Virus record (IMG/VR): IMGVR_UViG_3300043823_000365
Location: 1 to 23,506 of that record
Length of the DNA: 23,506 nt
Origin: a virus
Direction: 5' to 3' (one strand)
Shown: one piece after another, positions 1 to 6,815 of the stretch
Layout: each line of letters opens with the position of its first letter
How positions within the stretch are numbered: the first letter of the stretch is position 1
Translations under genes and position numbers: made by a program
The notes under the pieces: generated by a model
Seen by the model: the letters and a program-made list of their open reading frames with translations, nothing else
Told to the model about the DNA's origin: nothing
The model's database searches: none

Positions 1-6
1 CATTGT

Positions 7-174
7 TTATTCCTCGTATTTAAAAGATACTTCAGACACACAAATTGCTAAGAATATCAACCAACCCCAACTAGATTTATCTGCTTCTGACAATATAACC
101 ACGCCAGCAATACAAGCGCATATACAAACGGCTCGTAGAAACAAAGCCAAAGCAATCAAGTTTAATCTATTCAT
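7..174 (-). CDS. small two-helix membrane protein, 55 aa
   Basis: This short reading frame has an ATG preceded by AAAGGAATAAACA, the same ribosome-binding site used by its neighbours. The product has two hydrophobic stretches, about residues 5-28 and 38-48, separated by a charged turn (SEADKS), so it is probably a small inner-membrane protein with two passes. It starts 3 bases after the stop of the gene upstream (178-567). Its own last codons GAG GAA TAA supply the ribosome-binding site of the next gene, whose ATG is the complement of bases 1-3 and which leaves the window. Family and function are not recognised. Confidence 0.6.
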   Translation of the reverse strand: MNRLNLIALALFLRAVCICACIAGVVILSEADKSSWGWLIFLAICVSEVSFKYEE

Positions 175-177
175 TGT

Positions 178-567
178 TTATTCCTTTATTCCGTGTGAAG
201 CTATCTCTTTTGCGGCACGTTTAATATATTCGGCATCAACACATTCAAAATGCTTATCCAAAATGAGAATGAGTTGCTCCTCAGTAAGAGGCTTACGGGG
301 TTGTGGTGGGGAGGTGAGTGTCGGTGGCGTCTCAATCAGCACATAGCGCACTGCCGGCAACAAAGCACCAAACTCATGGAACGCCCATCGCAGTCGGTCG
401 GTGAACTCGCCAGGTGTTTCAACAAAAGGCCAGCGTTTTGTCGCCACAGGCTCTTGTTTTTCTAGGTCTGCTTTAGCTAACGCCTCTCTTGCCCATTGCT
501 GGTACTCATAGTCCATTGCATTTACGGTGGCTATTTTCTCAAGTGCTTGTTTTAATACTTTTAGCAT
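178..567 (-). CDS. mosaic phage family protein (VLKQ...EKQEPVA...PQPRKPLTEE), copy A
   Basis: One of five paralogues in this window. The N-terminus (MLKVLKQALEKIATV), the central LEKQEPVA and the C-terminal SPPQPRKPLTEEQL...GIKE are shared with the copies at 571-951, 963-1283, 18788-19273 and 19489-20013; the rest differs. Families of this build are common in phages of proteobacteria and have no known function. The ATG sits after GGAATAAACA. A 32-base block (277-308) is identical to 19591-19622 in copy E, which points to recombination between copies. The C-terminal GIKE is encoded by the ribosome-binding site of the next gene. Confidence 0.75.
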   Translation of the reverse strand: MLKVLKQALEKIATVNAMDYEYQQWAREALAKADLEKQEPVATKRWPFVETPGEFTDRLRWAFHEFGALLPAVRYVLIETPPTLTSPPQPRKPLTEEQLILILDKHFECVDAEYIKRAAKEIASHGIKE

Positions 568-570
568 TGT

Positions 571-951
571 TTATTCCTTTATTCCATATGCTTGTTCAAT
601 TGCTCTTATTATTTTCAGTTCCATTGGTCCGTATTCATGAATATATTTTGTAATACCTGCCTTATGCAATACTTCTCCAATTTCAATTTTCGTAAGAGGC
701 TTACGGGGTTGTGGCGATGTGTAGAGTGGTGTATATCCATCCTCCGATTCACTTAATAAATCAAACAAATTCCCTTTTTCGCTAAACCGCGCCCAGGCCA
801 CAGGCTTTTGCTTTTCTAGGTCTGCTATTGCTTGACGACCAATGGTAATAGCTTCATTGTTTTTATCCCACATTTTCTTTGGCGCATCTAACTCAAGCCA
901 TGCTCTATCTTCTCTCAACGCCTCAACCAGTTGTTTTAATACTTCAATCAT
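571..951 (-). CDS. mosaic phage family protein, copy B
   Basis: Paralogue of the previous gene. It begins MIEVLKQLVEALRED, has IADLEKQKPVAWARF in the middle and ends YTSPQPRKPLTKIEI...QAYGIKE. The central part (about residues 57-75) is unlike the other copies. Bases 803-840 are identical to 19143-19180 inside copy D, 18 kb away. The gene ends 3 bases before copy A and its terminal GIKE codons hold the AAAGGAAT ribosome-binding site for copy A. Function unknown. Confidence 0.75.
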   Translation of the reverse strand: MIEVLKQLVEALREDRAWLELDAPKKMWDKNNEAITIGRQAIADLEKQKPVAWARFSEKGNLFDLLSESEDGYTPLYTSPQPRKPLTKIEIGEVLHKAGITKYIHEYGPMELKIIRAIEQAYGIKE

Positions 952-962
952 TGTTTATTCCT

Positions 963-1283
963 TTATTCCATAGATGTGGAAAACTTTATACCATTTACAA
1001 TCATTACAGGCTCTTGGCATTGTGATGGATGGCGATATAGGGGTATCTCCTCCCAAAAATCTTCTTTGTATGTTTCCGCTTTGCGTGTTTTCCAAAAAAT
1101 TGGATGGGCATTGCACGTGAACCTTCCATGGCTTTCGTACGCCCATCCATAAGGCTCTTGCTTTTCTAGGTTTGCTATTGCTTGATTTAGAGAGTTGATA
1201 GCAAGATTTGCCGCTCTAGTTGCGCCTTCTTGCCATGAATATTCTTCCAGTGCCTCAAGTGCTTGTTTTAATACTTTAATCAT
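963..1283 (-). CDS. mosaic phage family protein, copy C, with altered C-terminus
   Basis: Starts at the ATG of MIKVLKQALEALEEYS, whose ATGA overlaps the upstream stop; a further ATG nine bases upstream is less likely. It carries IANLEKQEPYGWAYE and PLYRHPSQ, but then departs from the family: the expected PRKPLTEEE segment is absent and it ends STSME. The usual HIYGIKE ending is present in the DNA (to base 955) in another frame, so this copy looks frameshifted relative to its sisters. The protein may still be made (106 aa), but the C-terminal module is lost. Confidence 0.55.
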   Translation of the reverse strand: MIKVLKQALEALEEYSWQEGATRAANLAINSLNQAIANLEKQEPYGWAYESHGRFTCNAHPIFWKTRKAETYKEDFWEEIPLYRHPSQCQEPVMIVNGIKFSTSME

Positions 1284-1501
1284 GATACCCATCCATTATC
1301 CAGTGCATCCCAGACCCAATCTTTTTTGACTAACAAATGCCTTGCTGCATTCAAGCTATCCTGCCAGAAGTGCATCTCAAACTCGTACATCATTGCCAGT
1401 TCAAAATTTTCAAGGCGAATAGATTCCCTGCGATAGAAAGCAGCTTGTGAGTGCATCATCCTAGCCAGTAGGTATAAGTCAATTAATTCATCTTTTTTCA
1501 T
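1280..1501 (-). CDS. hypothetical phage protein, 73 aa
   Basis: Starts MKKDELIDLYLLARM and looks wholly helical, with many aromatic residues and a WQDSLNAARHLL segment; it ends DALDNGWVS. The start ATGA overlaps the stop of the upstream gene, and its own stop overlaps the start of copy C, so it is translationally coupled on both sides. The AGGGGACAAG before the ATG is the ribosome-binding site. Family not recognised. Confidence 0.6.
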   Translation of the reverse strand: MKKDELIDLYLLARMMHSQAAFYRRESIRLENFELAMMYEFEMHFWQDSLNAARHLLVKKDWVWDALDNGWVS

Positions 1502-1740
1502 TCTTGTCCCCTTGCTTTAATAGCATTTGATATTTCCTGTCTGACATTCCAAGGTTGTGAGTGTTTTATAAGATGAATCCATGCTAACTCCGCACACTCC
1601 TCACGTTCTTTTTCTGCCACCATCTTGGCAAAGTCAATGAGCTTTTCTGAACTTGTTAAGCCTATATCTACTCCACTTTTTGTAACAAGCTTAGACGCTC
1701 CAGATTGTCTAGCCATCTCTAAGATTTCATCATGTGTCAT
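1498..1740 (-). CDS. small phage protein, MTHDEILEMA family, 80 aa
   Basis: Paralogue of the next gene up. Both have the pattern M-T-[DH]-[DN]-E-I-L-E-M, a central FAK(M/L)(V/I)A(E/K)(K/E)ERE(E/S)CAE and an ending I(K/R)ARGQE. This layout is frequent among phage small proteins and its function is unknown. I chose the internal ATG at 1740 because it aligns with the sister gene and overlaps the upstream stop as ATGA, rather than an in-frame ATG at 1791. Its terminal codons GGA CAA GAA TGA contain the ribosome-binding site of the following gene. Confidence 0.65.
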   Translation of the reverse strand: MTHDEILEMARQSGASKLVTKSGVDIGLTSSEKLIDFAKMVAEKEREECAELAWIHLIKHSQPWNVRQEISNAIKARGQE

Positions 1741-1985
1741 TCTTGTCCCCTTGCTCTGATTGCTTCTGCTATGGGTTGGTCGTTGCCACATTCACGGCAG
1801 AAACTGTATTTGTCTGCAACCTCAGCACACGATTCACGTTCTTCTTTTGCTATCAACTTGGCAAATGTTAAAAGTTCGTATGTCTCGAACGTATATACAT
1901 TTCGGTAATCACCATGACCACAACATTCTTTTGTAAAACTTCCACCTGCTTCTTCCACCATCTCTAAGATTTCATTATCTGTCAT
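1737..1985 (-). CDS. small phage protein, MTDNEILEMV family, 82 aa
   Basis: Sister of 1498-1740 with the same N-terminal MTDNEILEM, central EERESCAEVADK and C-terminal IRARGQE. A CxxC (CREC) near residue 69 and a CCGHG near residue 20 give extra cysteines and a histidine, so metal binding is possible but unproven. The start at 1985 is preceded by GGAGGAAGATC, a strong ribosome-binding site. It overlaps the end of the gene upstream by 11 bases. Confidence 0.65.
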   Translation of the reverse strand: MTDNEILEMVEEAGGSFTKECCGHGDYRNVYTFETYELLTFAKLIAKEERESCAEVADKYSFCRECGNDQPIAEAIRARGQE

Positions 1986-2202
1986 GATCTTCCTCCAGGG
2001 GCACGTCGTGCCACTCGCCTTTGGCTTCAATTCTTACGCAGCCACAGCCAAAGTTCCCCGCGTGGCGCTGCTCCCACCACTGCTGCAGAACGCGGTAGGT
2101 CGGGACATGCGGCTTCCCTGTCATTGCGTTTACATAAAATGGATCTGGTTTGCCCTCGCGCTCAATGAAGCGCAGCTTGTTGGTTCTTATTAACGTGCTC
2201 AT
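1975..2202 (-). CDS. small phage protein with LRFIER...LQQWW...GEWHDVP pattern, 75 aa
   Basis: The combination LRFIERE, VLQQWWEQR and KGEWHDVPLEE is a recurring build of short phage proteins with no assigned role. The ATGA start overlaps the stop of the metallophosphoesterase, so the two are coupled. The composition is more GC-rich than the genes to its left, marking the edge of the AT-rich island that fills bases 1-1980. Confidence 0.65.
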   Translation of the reverse strand: MSTLIRTNKLRFIEREGKPDPFYVNAMTGKPHVPTYRVLQQWWEQRHAGNFGCGCVRIEAKGEWHDVPLEEDHDR

Positions 2203-2714
2203 ATGTCTCCTAGTTTTTTTCTGATCTCTTCAAATGATATGGGCCTAAAATTCGTGTGCTCCACGCTCACGCACAGGTACCAGGGATCGGGCTTATTGTC
2301 TTTCTTAATCACGTTCGAGTGCAGGTGCCCGTGCACGTTCGCCTTAAAGCGCCCCTTAGAGTCTGGGTGCACAGGTATGTGCGAGAACAAAATGTTATCA
2401 AGCACCAGGTACGCGCGAATGTCGCGAAAGTGCGGCGCGTAGTCCTCGGGCTTGAAGATGTCGTGATTACCCTTCACGAGCACTTTGTCGCCATTTAGCC
2501 GGTGCAGTACCTGCAGCGCCTTGCGGTTGATCACAACGTCGCCCAAATGGTACACCTTGTCGTTTGGCTTAACAGTCTCGTTCCACATGCGCACCATGTC
2601 CTCGTCCATCTTCTGCGGGTCATCCCACGGCCGCAGCTTAGAGCCATCCTCTCTTAAAAACTTACACACGCCGGCATGACCGAAGTGCGTGTCCGCCACA
2701 AAAAACGTATTCAT
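2199..2714 (-). CDS. metallophosphoesterase
   Basis: A calcineurin-like phosphoesterase of 171 aa. Metal-binding motifs appear in order: DTHFGH (residues 8-13), GDVV, KGNHD, SHIPVH and HGHLH. This is the complete two-metal site of the family, in the short form found in phages. The substrate (phosphoprotein, nucleotide or nucleic-acid end) cannot be told from sequence. The start at 2714 follows AGGAGGTTTT; an in-frame ATG at 2795 would run back through the terminator and is rejected. A likely extended -10 promoter (2743-2751) and the terminator of the reductase gene lie just upstream, so this gene probably begins a new transcript. Confidence 0.88.
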   Translation of the reverse strand: MNTFFVADTHFGHAGVCKFLREDGSKLRPWDDPQKMDEDMVRMWNETVKPNDKVYHLGDVVINRKALQVLHRLNGDKVLVKGNHDIFKPEDYAPHFRDIRAYLVLDNILFSHIPVHPDSKGRFKANVHGHLHSNVIKKDNKPDPWYLCVSVEHTNFRPISFEEIRKKLGDI

Positions 2715-2742
2715 AAAACCTCCTAGTTCTACGTGAAATTGC

Positions 2743-2751
2743 ATTGTACCA
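2743..2751 (-). promoter_or_regulatory. extended -10 promoter candidate
   Basis: On the minus strand the sequence reads TGGTACAATGC, an extended -10 (TGn plus TACAAT), directly after the terminator of the ribonucleotide reductase gene and 28 bases before the metallophosphoesterase start. There is no -35 match because that position is the terminator. Three similar elements occur at 5329, 15433 and 18099. Confidence 0.4.
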
Positions 2752-2752
2752 T

Positions 2753-2780
2753 AAAAAAGGGCCGCCTCAAAGGACGGCCC
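2753..2780 (-). terminator. intrinsic terminator after ribonucleotide reductase
   Basis: On the minus strand GGGCCG pairs with CGGCCC around a loop that can itself form a short CCT/AGG stem, followed by six T. It sits 22 bases after the reductase stop. Confidence 0.8.
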
Positions 2781-2802
2781 AAACCACCATGTCAACCAAA
2801 AA

Positions 2803-4671
2803 TTAAATCTCGCAAACCCCCGCCGTGCAGGCCAGCATCTGCGCTCCCTCGACGTTGTCCGTTATCTCCTTGAAATCTTTCCAGTTGATAACAGGCATCT
2901 TAGCCTTGAGATCCAGGTACTCCTGCTCAGTGCACTCCTCGTACGGCGCCTGGCGGTAAGTGCCGCCGTCGTAAGGTAGGTACGACACGCCGCTAATCTC
3001 GCCGAAATGCTCCCAAGTCCACGCGCCAACGCTTGGCCAATCTTTTTCCTCAACGGATATCGTAACAGACGGCTTATGCTCGCACCAATGTTGCTGATAG
3101 GTGAGCCATAGAGATAGATGTCCAACTGGAGTGACATCGCCTCTCGTAAGGCCGTCGGGTGCTCGTTGGGGGAAAGAGAAGACCACAGTCTGTTCAGGCT
3201 TGTATACGCAGTCCTCGGCAGGTACTCCGGCCTCTCTAAGAAACTGGCTAAGAGGGTCTTTTTTATCACCTCGTACTCGTCTGATGTAATACCTGGCGTG
3301 CCTTGGATGAATTCCAGAAGCGGAGTCAGTGAGCTGGGAGACTGTCCCACTCGGCTTGACACATGTAATAGCACAGCTCTCAGGTACTCCGAGGATGGAT
3401 GCCCATTCTTTATTAGTAGCGCGAGCAGTTTCTCGCAGGGTGTCGAGTAGGTCATTTAGCTCTTTTCCTTCCGTGCAGAGCAGTTTGTTGTCGTAGATGC
3501 CGGTAATTGAGACGCCGAGTAGCCTCTCCTCCTCTGTATTTCGTTGCCACACCTTACGCAGATAAGGGAACTTAGTGAATGTGCTCTGCATAGTGCCCAG
3601 AATGGTAGCAATTCGTACCTTCTCGAGTAGAGTCTCTTTAGTGTCATCATGGCGCGCTACAATCTCAGTAAGATTACAGAACTGGTACGGTCTAAGAATA
3701 ATCTCCGAGCAAGGATTAGTTCCGAACTCATGATTTGGATCTCTATGCCCGTATTTTTCAACCGTCTTTTTAGCAGCCTCCCGATTAAAAATCCCTCGCT
3801 CACCGGAGTGGGAGTTGTAAAGTGACAGCCACTCTTCCATGAACTTTCCGACAGTAGGTGTTTCGTTATACACCGCACTATTGTTCGCAAGTGCGCGGTG
3901 CGGCGCGGTTTCCCACCAAGGCCCAGATTTAGCATGTCTAATCCTCTCATCGTCAAGGTCTGATAAACTGATCATCGCGGAGCGACGCACGCCGCCAACC
4001 ACAACAACCTCACCAATCTTACACATCAGGTCGTGGCACTCCAGTGAGTTGAGCTTGCGGCCCCTTGCGCCCTTGAAGAGCTTAACCGAGAACTCAAACA
4101 GATCCACCAATGGGCCGGGGCCACTGGCACGACCGCCAAAAGTCTTTAAACGGGTCCCAGCGGCCCTAACGCCGCTCACGTCCCACTTAGGTACTTCGCC
4201 GGCGTATAAATGCGCTATGAGCAGGCGTAGGGCCTTTGCCCAGCCCTCTTTGGAGTCGTGCACCTTGATCACGCTCTCCGAGTCAAACATTTTCTCTGGG
4301 ATCTCTGGCAGCTTGCTGATGTTGCTGTTTTCAACGCTGAACCCGACGCCGGTGCCGCAGAGCAGGATGAACATGGCCTCGTCGAATGATTTGACGTCAT
4401 CCACAGGCAGGTAACTGCAGTTGTAGATACAGGTATTGTCGCGGTCCGCGCTCTTGCCGGCGGTCATCATGGCGCGCATGGACGGCATCACCTTGTGATT
4501 TAGAATTGCGTCATGTATTGTCTTCTTCAGATCAGAGCTAAGCGTTGGCAGTCTGCTGAACATGTAGTTGACAAAACGATCGGTTGTCTCTTCCCAGGTC
4601 TCGCGACGATTCTTGTCGTCTATAAATCTCGCGTAGCGACTGGCGGCGATGTACTCTCTGTATTGATCCAT
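2803..4671 (-). CDS. nrdJ: adenosylcobalamin-dependent (class II) ribonucleoside-triphosphate reductase
   Basis: Reduces ribonucleotides to deoxyribonucleotides for phage DNA synthesis with a B12-derived radical. Visible motifs: NTCIYNCSY (C85, likely partner of C332), NPCSEI (residues 319-324, with thiyl-radical cysteine C321 and E323), QFCNLTEI (C332), KPSGTVSQL (439-447) and a C-terminal CTAGVC pair (C615, C620) that would reload the active site. At 622 aa it is shorter than the roughly 740-residue Lactobacillus enzyme but has every catalytic landmark, so it is probably active. It needs host cobalamin and no second subunit. No Shine-Dalgarno is visible before the ATG (AAAACGAAAAATAAAACA). 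Intrinsic terminators on both sides make it a stand-alone transcription unit. Confidence 0.93.
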   Translation of the reverse strand: MDQYREYIAASRYARFIDDKNRRETWEETTDRFVNYMFSRLPTLSSDLKKTIHDAILNHKVMPSMRAMMTAGKSADRDNTCIYNCSYLPVDDVKSFDEAMFILLCGTGVGFSVENSNISKLPEIPEKMFDSESVIKVHDSKEGWAKALRLLIAHLYAGEVPKWDVSGVRAAGTRLKTFGGRASGPGPLVDLFEFSVKLFKGARGRKLNSLECHDLMCKIGEVVVVGGVRRSAMISLSDLDDERIRHAKSGPWWETAPHRALANNSAVYNETPTVGKFMEEWLSLYNSHSGERGIFNREAAKKTVEKYGHRDPNHEFGTNPCSEIILRPYQFCNLTEIVARHDDTKETLLEKVRIATILGTMQSTFTKFPYLRKVWQRNTEEERLLGVSITGIYDNKLLCTEGKELNDLLDTLRETARATNKEWASILGVPESCAITCVKPSGTVSQLTDSASGIHPRHARYYIRRVRGDKKDPLSQFLREAGVPAEDCVYKPEQTVVFSFPQRAPDGLTRGDVTPVGHLSLWLTYQQHWCEHKPSVTISVEEKDWPSVGAWTWEHFGEISGVSYLPYDGGTYRQAPYEECTEQEYLDLKAKMPVINWKDFKEITDNVEGAQMLACTAGVCEI

Positions 4672-4704
4672 TGTTTTATTTTTCGTTTTAGTTAATGATA
4701 GAGG

Positions 4705-4728
4705 GCAAAAAAGGGGCCGAAGCCCCTT
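4705..4728 (-). terminator. intrinsic terminator after DUF2815 gene
   Basis: Minus-strand AAGGGGC-TTCG-GCCCCTT followed by a T run: a 7-base-pair stem with a stable UUCG loop. It lies 19 bases after the DUF2815 stop and just before the reductase gene. Confidence 0.88.
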
Positions 4729-4746
4729 CTCTTTCCTCGCGCTTGA

Positions 4747-5262
4747 TTAGACCGCGAAATCCTCTGCAGCGCTTGAGCCGCCGCTGAGCTTCTCGCCGTC
4801 CTCCAGTTTTTGCACGTTGTTTAAACCGCATGCAATTCCTTTACCGCCCTTGGTGTCATACGGGTAGAACGTCAACGACGCGCGGCCGTAGCACCCGCTG
4901 TAGAACTCCTCTGGGTCGATGATCTCGTTCATGTCCGCGTCAACAACGCCAGGTCTGCGGGCTGAGTTGGCGTTGATAAAGAACATGCCCTGGTACTCTT
5001 CTCCGTCTCTCTCCTCGTCGCCGTCTCTCAGGCCGCCTTTGAGGCCCTTAACGGAGTTGTTGAACATAGACTTGTTAGCCTCCTTGCACTCCTCAATCGC
5101 CTTGTTGATCTTGTTGACCGTCTCCTTGTCGGACTTTGGGATCAAGAGCGCGGTGGAGTACTTTAGCGTGCCGCCCTCCTCGCTTGCCTTCGCCTGGAAC
5201 ACGTTGGCGTAAGAGAAACGAACCTTGCCGGTAACTACCTTGATTTTGACTGTTTGAGCCAT
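4747..5262 (-). CDS. DUF2815 single-stranded-DNA-binding protein
   Basis: The opening VKIKVVTGKVRFSYANVFQA, the middle YSTALLIPKSDKETV and the stretches GMFFINANSARRPGVVD and FYSGCYGRASLTFYPYD are typical of DUF2815, a phage replication family thought to act like a single-strand-binding protein with an OB fold. Length 171 aa is normal. The end, SSAAEDFAV, is acidic with a hydrophobic tip, like partner-binding tails of SSB proteins; the DUF2800 nuclease nearby ends in TTAEDFAS. An AAGGAAATAAA ribosome-binding site precedes the ATG. A possible promoter is at 5329-5337 and a terminator follows. Confidence 0.85.
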   Translation of the reverse strand: MAQTVKIKVVTGKVRFSYANVFQAKASEEGGTLKYSTALLIPKSDKETVNKINKAIEECKEANKSMFNNSVKGLKGGLRDGDEERDGEEYQGMFFINANSARRPGVVDADMNEIIDPEEFYSGCYGRASLTFYPYDTKGGKGIACGLNNVQKLEDGEKLSGGSSAAEDFAV

Positions 5263-5328
5263 TTTATTTCCTTGTTAGCATTAGACCTGGACTTAGCTGG
5301 GGGCCAGGCCGACAACCCCATAACGCGC

Positions 5329-5337
5329 ATTGTATCA
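5329..5337 (-). promoter_or_regulatory. extended -10 promoter candidate before DUF2815
   Basis: Minus strand GTGTGATACAATGCG: TG, one base, TACAAT. It lies right after the stop of the 85-aa gene and 67 bases before the DUF2815 start. No convincing -35 is visible. It shares AGTGTGATA with the element at 18099-18107. Confidence 0.4.
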
Positions 5338-5339
5338 CA

Positions 5340-5597
5340 CTAATCGTCGTACAGTTTCCTGTGTGACGATAACGCAACACGTATCGCCAGTGACTTCACA
5401 AAGTTGCCGTAGTGCTCCGCATTGGACAGAACCTGTCGGTTATCGGCTACGACAAACAGAATATCGTTAATGGCCTCGCGCAAGCGCTCAAGTGACCTAC
5501 GATTCTCCCATTGTATCATAGGTTTTGTCTCTTCTACGTATTTTTCTATCATTACCTCTGGTACTGTTACGGTAATACCAAAAAAGTCGATCATCAT
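5340..5597 (-). CDS. hypothetical protein, 85 aa
   Basis: Reads MMIDFFGITVTVPEVM and then a helical, arginine- and glutamate-rich segment (NRRSLERLREAIND), ending SSHRKLYDD. Not recognised. It lies between the DUF2800 nuclease and DUF2815. Its tandem ATGATG overlaps the DUF2800 stop (TCATGATG), so translation is probably coupled; the second ATG (5594) is an equally good start. Its position suggests an accessory to the same replication module, which is only inference. Confidence 0.6.
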   Translation of the reverse strand: MMIDFFGITVTVPEVMIEKYVEETKPMIQWENRRSLERLREAINDILFVVADNRQVLSNAEHYGNFVKSLAIRVALSSHRKLYDD

Positions 5598-6730
5598 GAC
5601 GCAAAGTCCTCGGCCGTTGTGTCCTTGATCTTGACGAGCTTAGGCGATCCGGCGGGGCGAACGATCAGATTACCGAGGGCGGTTGCGACGTGGCCCTTTG
5701 GCGCTAGTTTTTCCAGTGCGGCGATTGACTTGAGCTTTGGCTCCTCGAAGATCTTGCTCTTGGATAGTCCCAGCTCAATCAGAACCTCTTCGGCCAGCTT
5801 GTGATCGCTGATCTTGCGGTGAGTGACTGTCATGCCAAGCGTGTACCCGGGTGGCATGACCTGCTCATTAACGGCGCGGCTGAGCGCGAACTCCTCCACG
5901 TCGTTGGCCCAGGTCTTCAGCGAACCGACGCGCTCGAGCACAAGCGTGAGCTCATCCTCGCTCAGCAGTGGTGGCTCTCTGAAGTCTAGCTTCGCGAGCT
6001 CGTTGTTGAAGTCTGATCTGGCGCGGCACTGCGCCTTGGCGCGGCAGAATTGGCAGTGATCGCCAGGGACGAAATCTCCGGATCCACCCCACGCGCGCTT
6101 GGCCTTTGGCTTGACGTAGTACTGCGCCCAGTCGAGCAGCTTATCTATTGTTGTCTTGTCGGTTGTGATGGAGTCCAGTCGAGGTTGAACGATTGTGTAC
6201 TCAACCTCGGTGATGTCTGGGAACTCTTCTTTGAACTTACAGTACGCGCCGAGCGCGTAGAGTCTTAGCTGGCTGTTGTCCTTTGCGGACACTGGGATGC
6301 CTTTTCCAAACTTAAGGTCAATCACCCGGACCTTGTTCTTGGAGAGAATTACCACATCCGCCGTGCCAAACCCCTCGGGGACGTAGTCGCTGAAGTCGAC
6401 GCGCTGCTCAAATAGTGGCGTATCTCCATCGCCAATCTGAGAGCGCACGTAAAGAACGTAGTTAGTGACGTACTCGTGAAACTCTTTGCTGTAATACTCA
6501 GTGGATTTAACTTCTTTAATAATTTTGTCATGCTCTGCTTTCTTTATGTGACCGTATAGCAGGCTTAGCTCGGCGTCCGCCAGTGTGTGAGCCATTGTGC
6601 CCTCCTCGCTGTAGTTAAATGAACCGGTGGCTCTTTTTTGTTCGGGGAGTGTCGCCTCTAATCTGGCGCTTGGCGTGCAGGCCATCCATCTCTCTGATCC
6701 GGATGCTGAGAGTAGTGCGTGTGCGGTCAT
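5594..6730 (-). CDS. DUF2800 Cas4-like PD-(D/E)XK nuclease
   Basis: Belongs to the phage DUF2800 family of RecB/Cas4-type nucleases. The start (SASGSERWMACTPSARLE) holds C18; EGT at 43-45, D125 in GFGTADVVI and VIDLKFGKG (D138, K140) form the nuclease core; QLRLYALGAY follows as the QhxxY motif; C226xxC229 and C235 with C18 fit the four ligands of an iron-sulfur cluster as in Cas4. The likely role is end processing or recombination with the adjacent DUF2815 protein. Length 378 aa is normal. The C-terminus TTAEDFAS resembles the DUF2815 tail. The ribosome-binding site is weak (AGAAAGACTTAC). A terminator lies upstream, so the transcript starts close by; TGCATTATTATA at 6759-6770 may be the promoter. 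Confidence 0.85.
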   Translation of the reverse strand: MTAHALLSASGSERWMACTPSARLEATLPEQKRATGSFNYSEEGTMAHTLADAELSLLYGHIKKAEHDKIIKEVKSTEYYSKEFHEYVTNYVLYVRSQIGDGDTPLFEQRVDFSDYVPEGFGTADVVILSKNKVRVIDLKFGKGIPVSAKDNSQLRLYALGAYCKFKEEFPDITEVEYTIVQPRLDSITTDKTTIDKLLDWAQYYVKPKAKRAWGGSGDFVPGDHCQFCRAKAQCRARSDFNNELAKLDFREPPLLSEDELTLVLERVGSLKTWANDVEEFALSRAVNEQVMPPGYTLGMTVTHRKISDHKLAEEVLIELGLSKSKIFEEPKLKSIAALEKLAPKGHVATALGNLIVRPAGSPKLVKIKDTTAEDFAS

Positions 6731-6767
6731 GTAAGTCTTTCTATTCTAGTTAAGGTACTATAATAAT

Positions 6768-6792
6768 GCAAAAAGGACCCGCAGGTCCTTTC
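6768..6792 (-). terminator. intrinsic terminator after TerS-like gene
   Basis: AAAGGACC pairs with GGTCCTTT around a 4-base loop, with T's following on the minus strand. It ends the transcript of the TerS-like gene (stop at 6816). Confidence 0.78.
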
Positions 6793-6815
6793 AGTTTTTG
6801 AGACTTTATTTTAAT

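Noticed and set aside
955-1146. Alternative minus-strand frame ending in GIKE over copy C
   Set aside because: It lacks the VLKQ start and family middle; only the shared ribosome-binding-site DNA makes its end look familiar. Used as evidence of a frameshift instead.
2862-3956. Extra minus-strand frames inside the reductase gene
   Set aside because: The reductase frame is continuous with all motifs; these alternative frames have no start signals or family features.
3839-4414. Long plus-strand open frame inside the ribonucleotide reductase gene
   Set aside because: It is antisense to a fully conserved enzyme and has no domain features; a codon-bias shadow.
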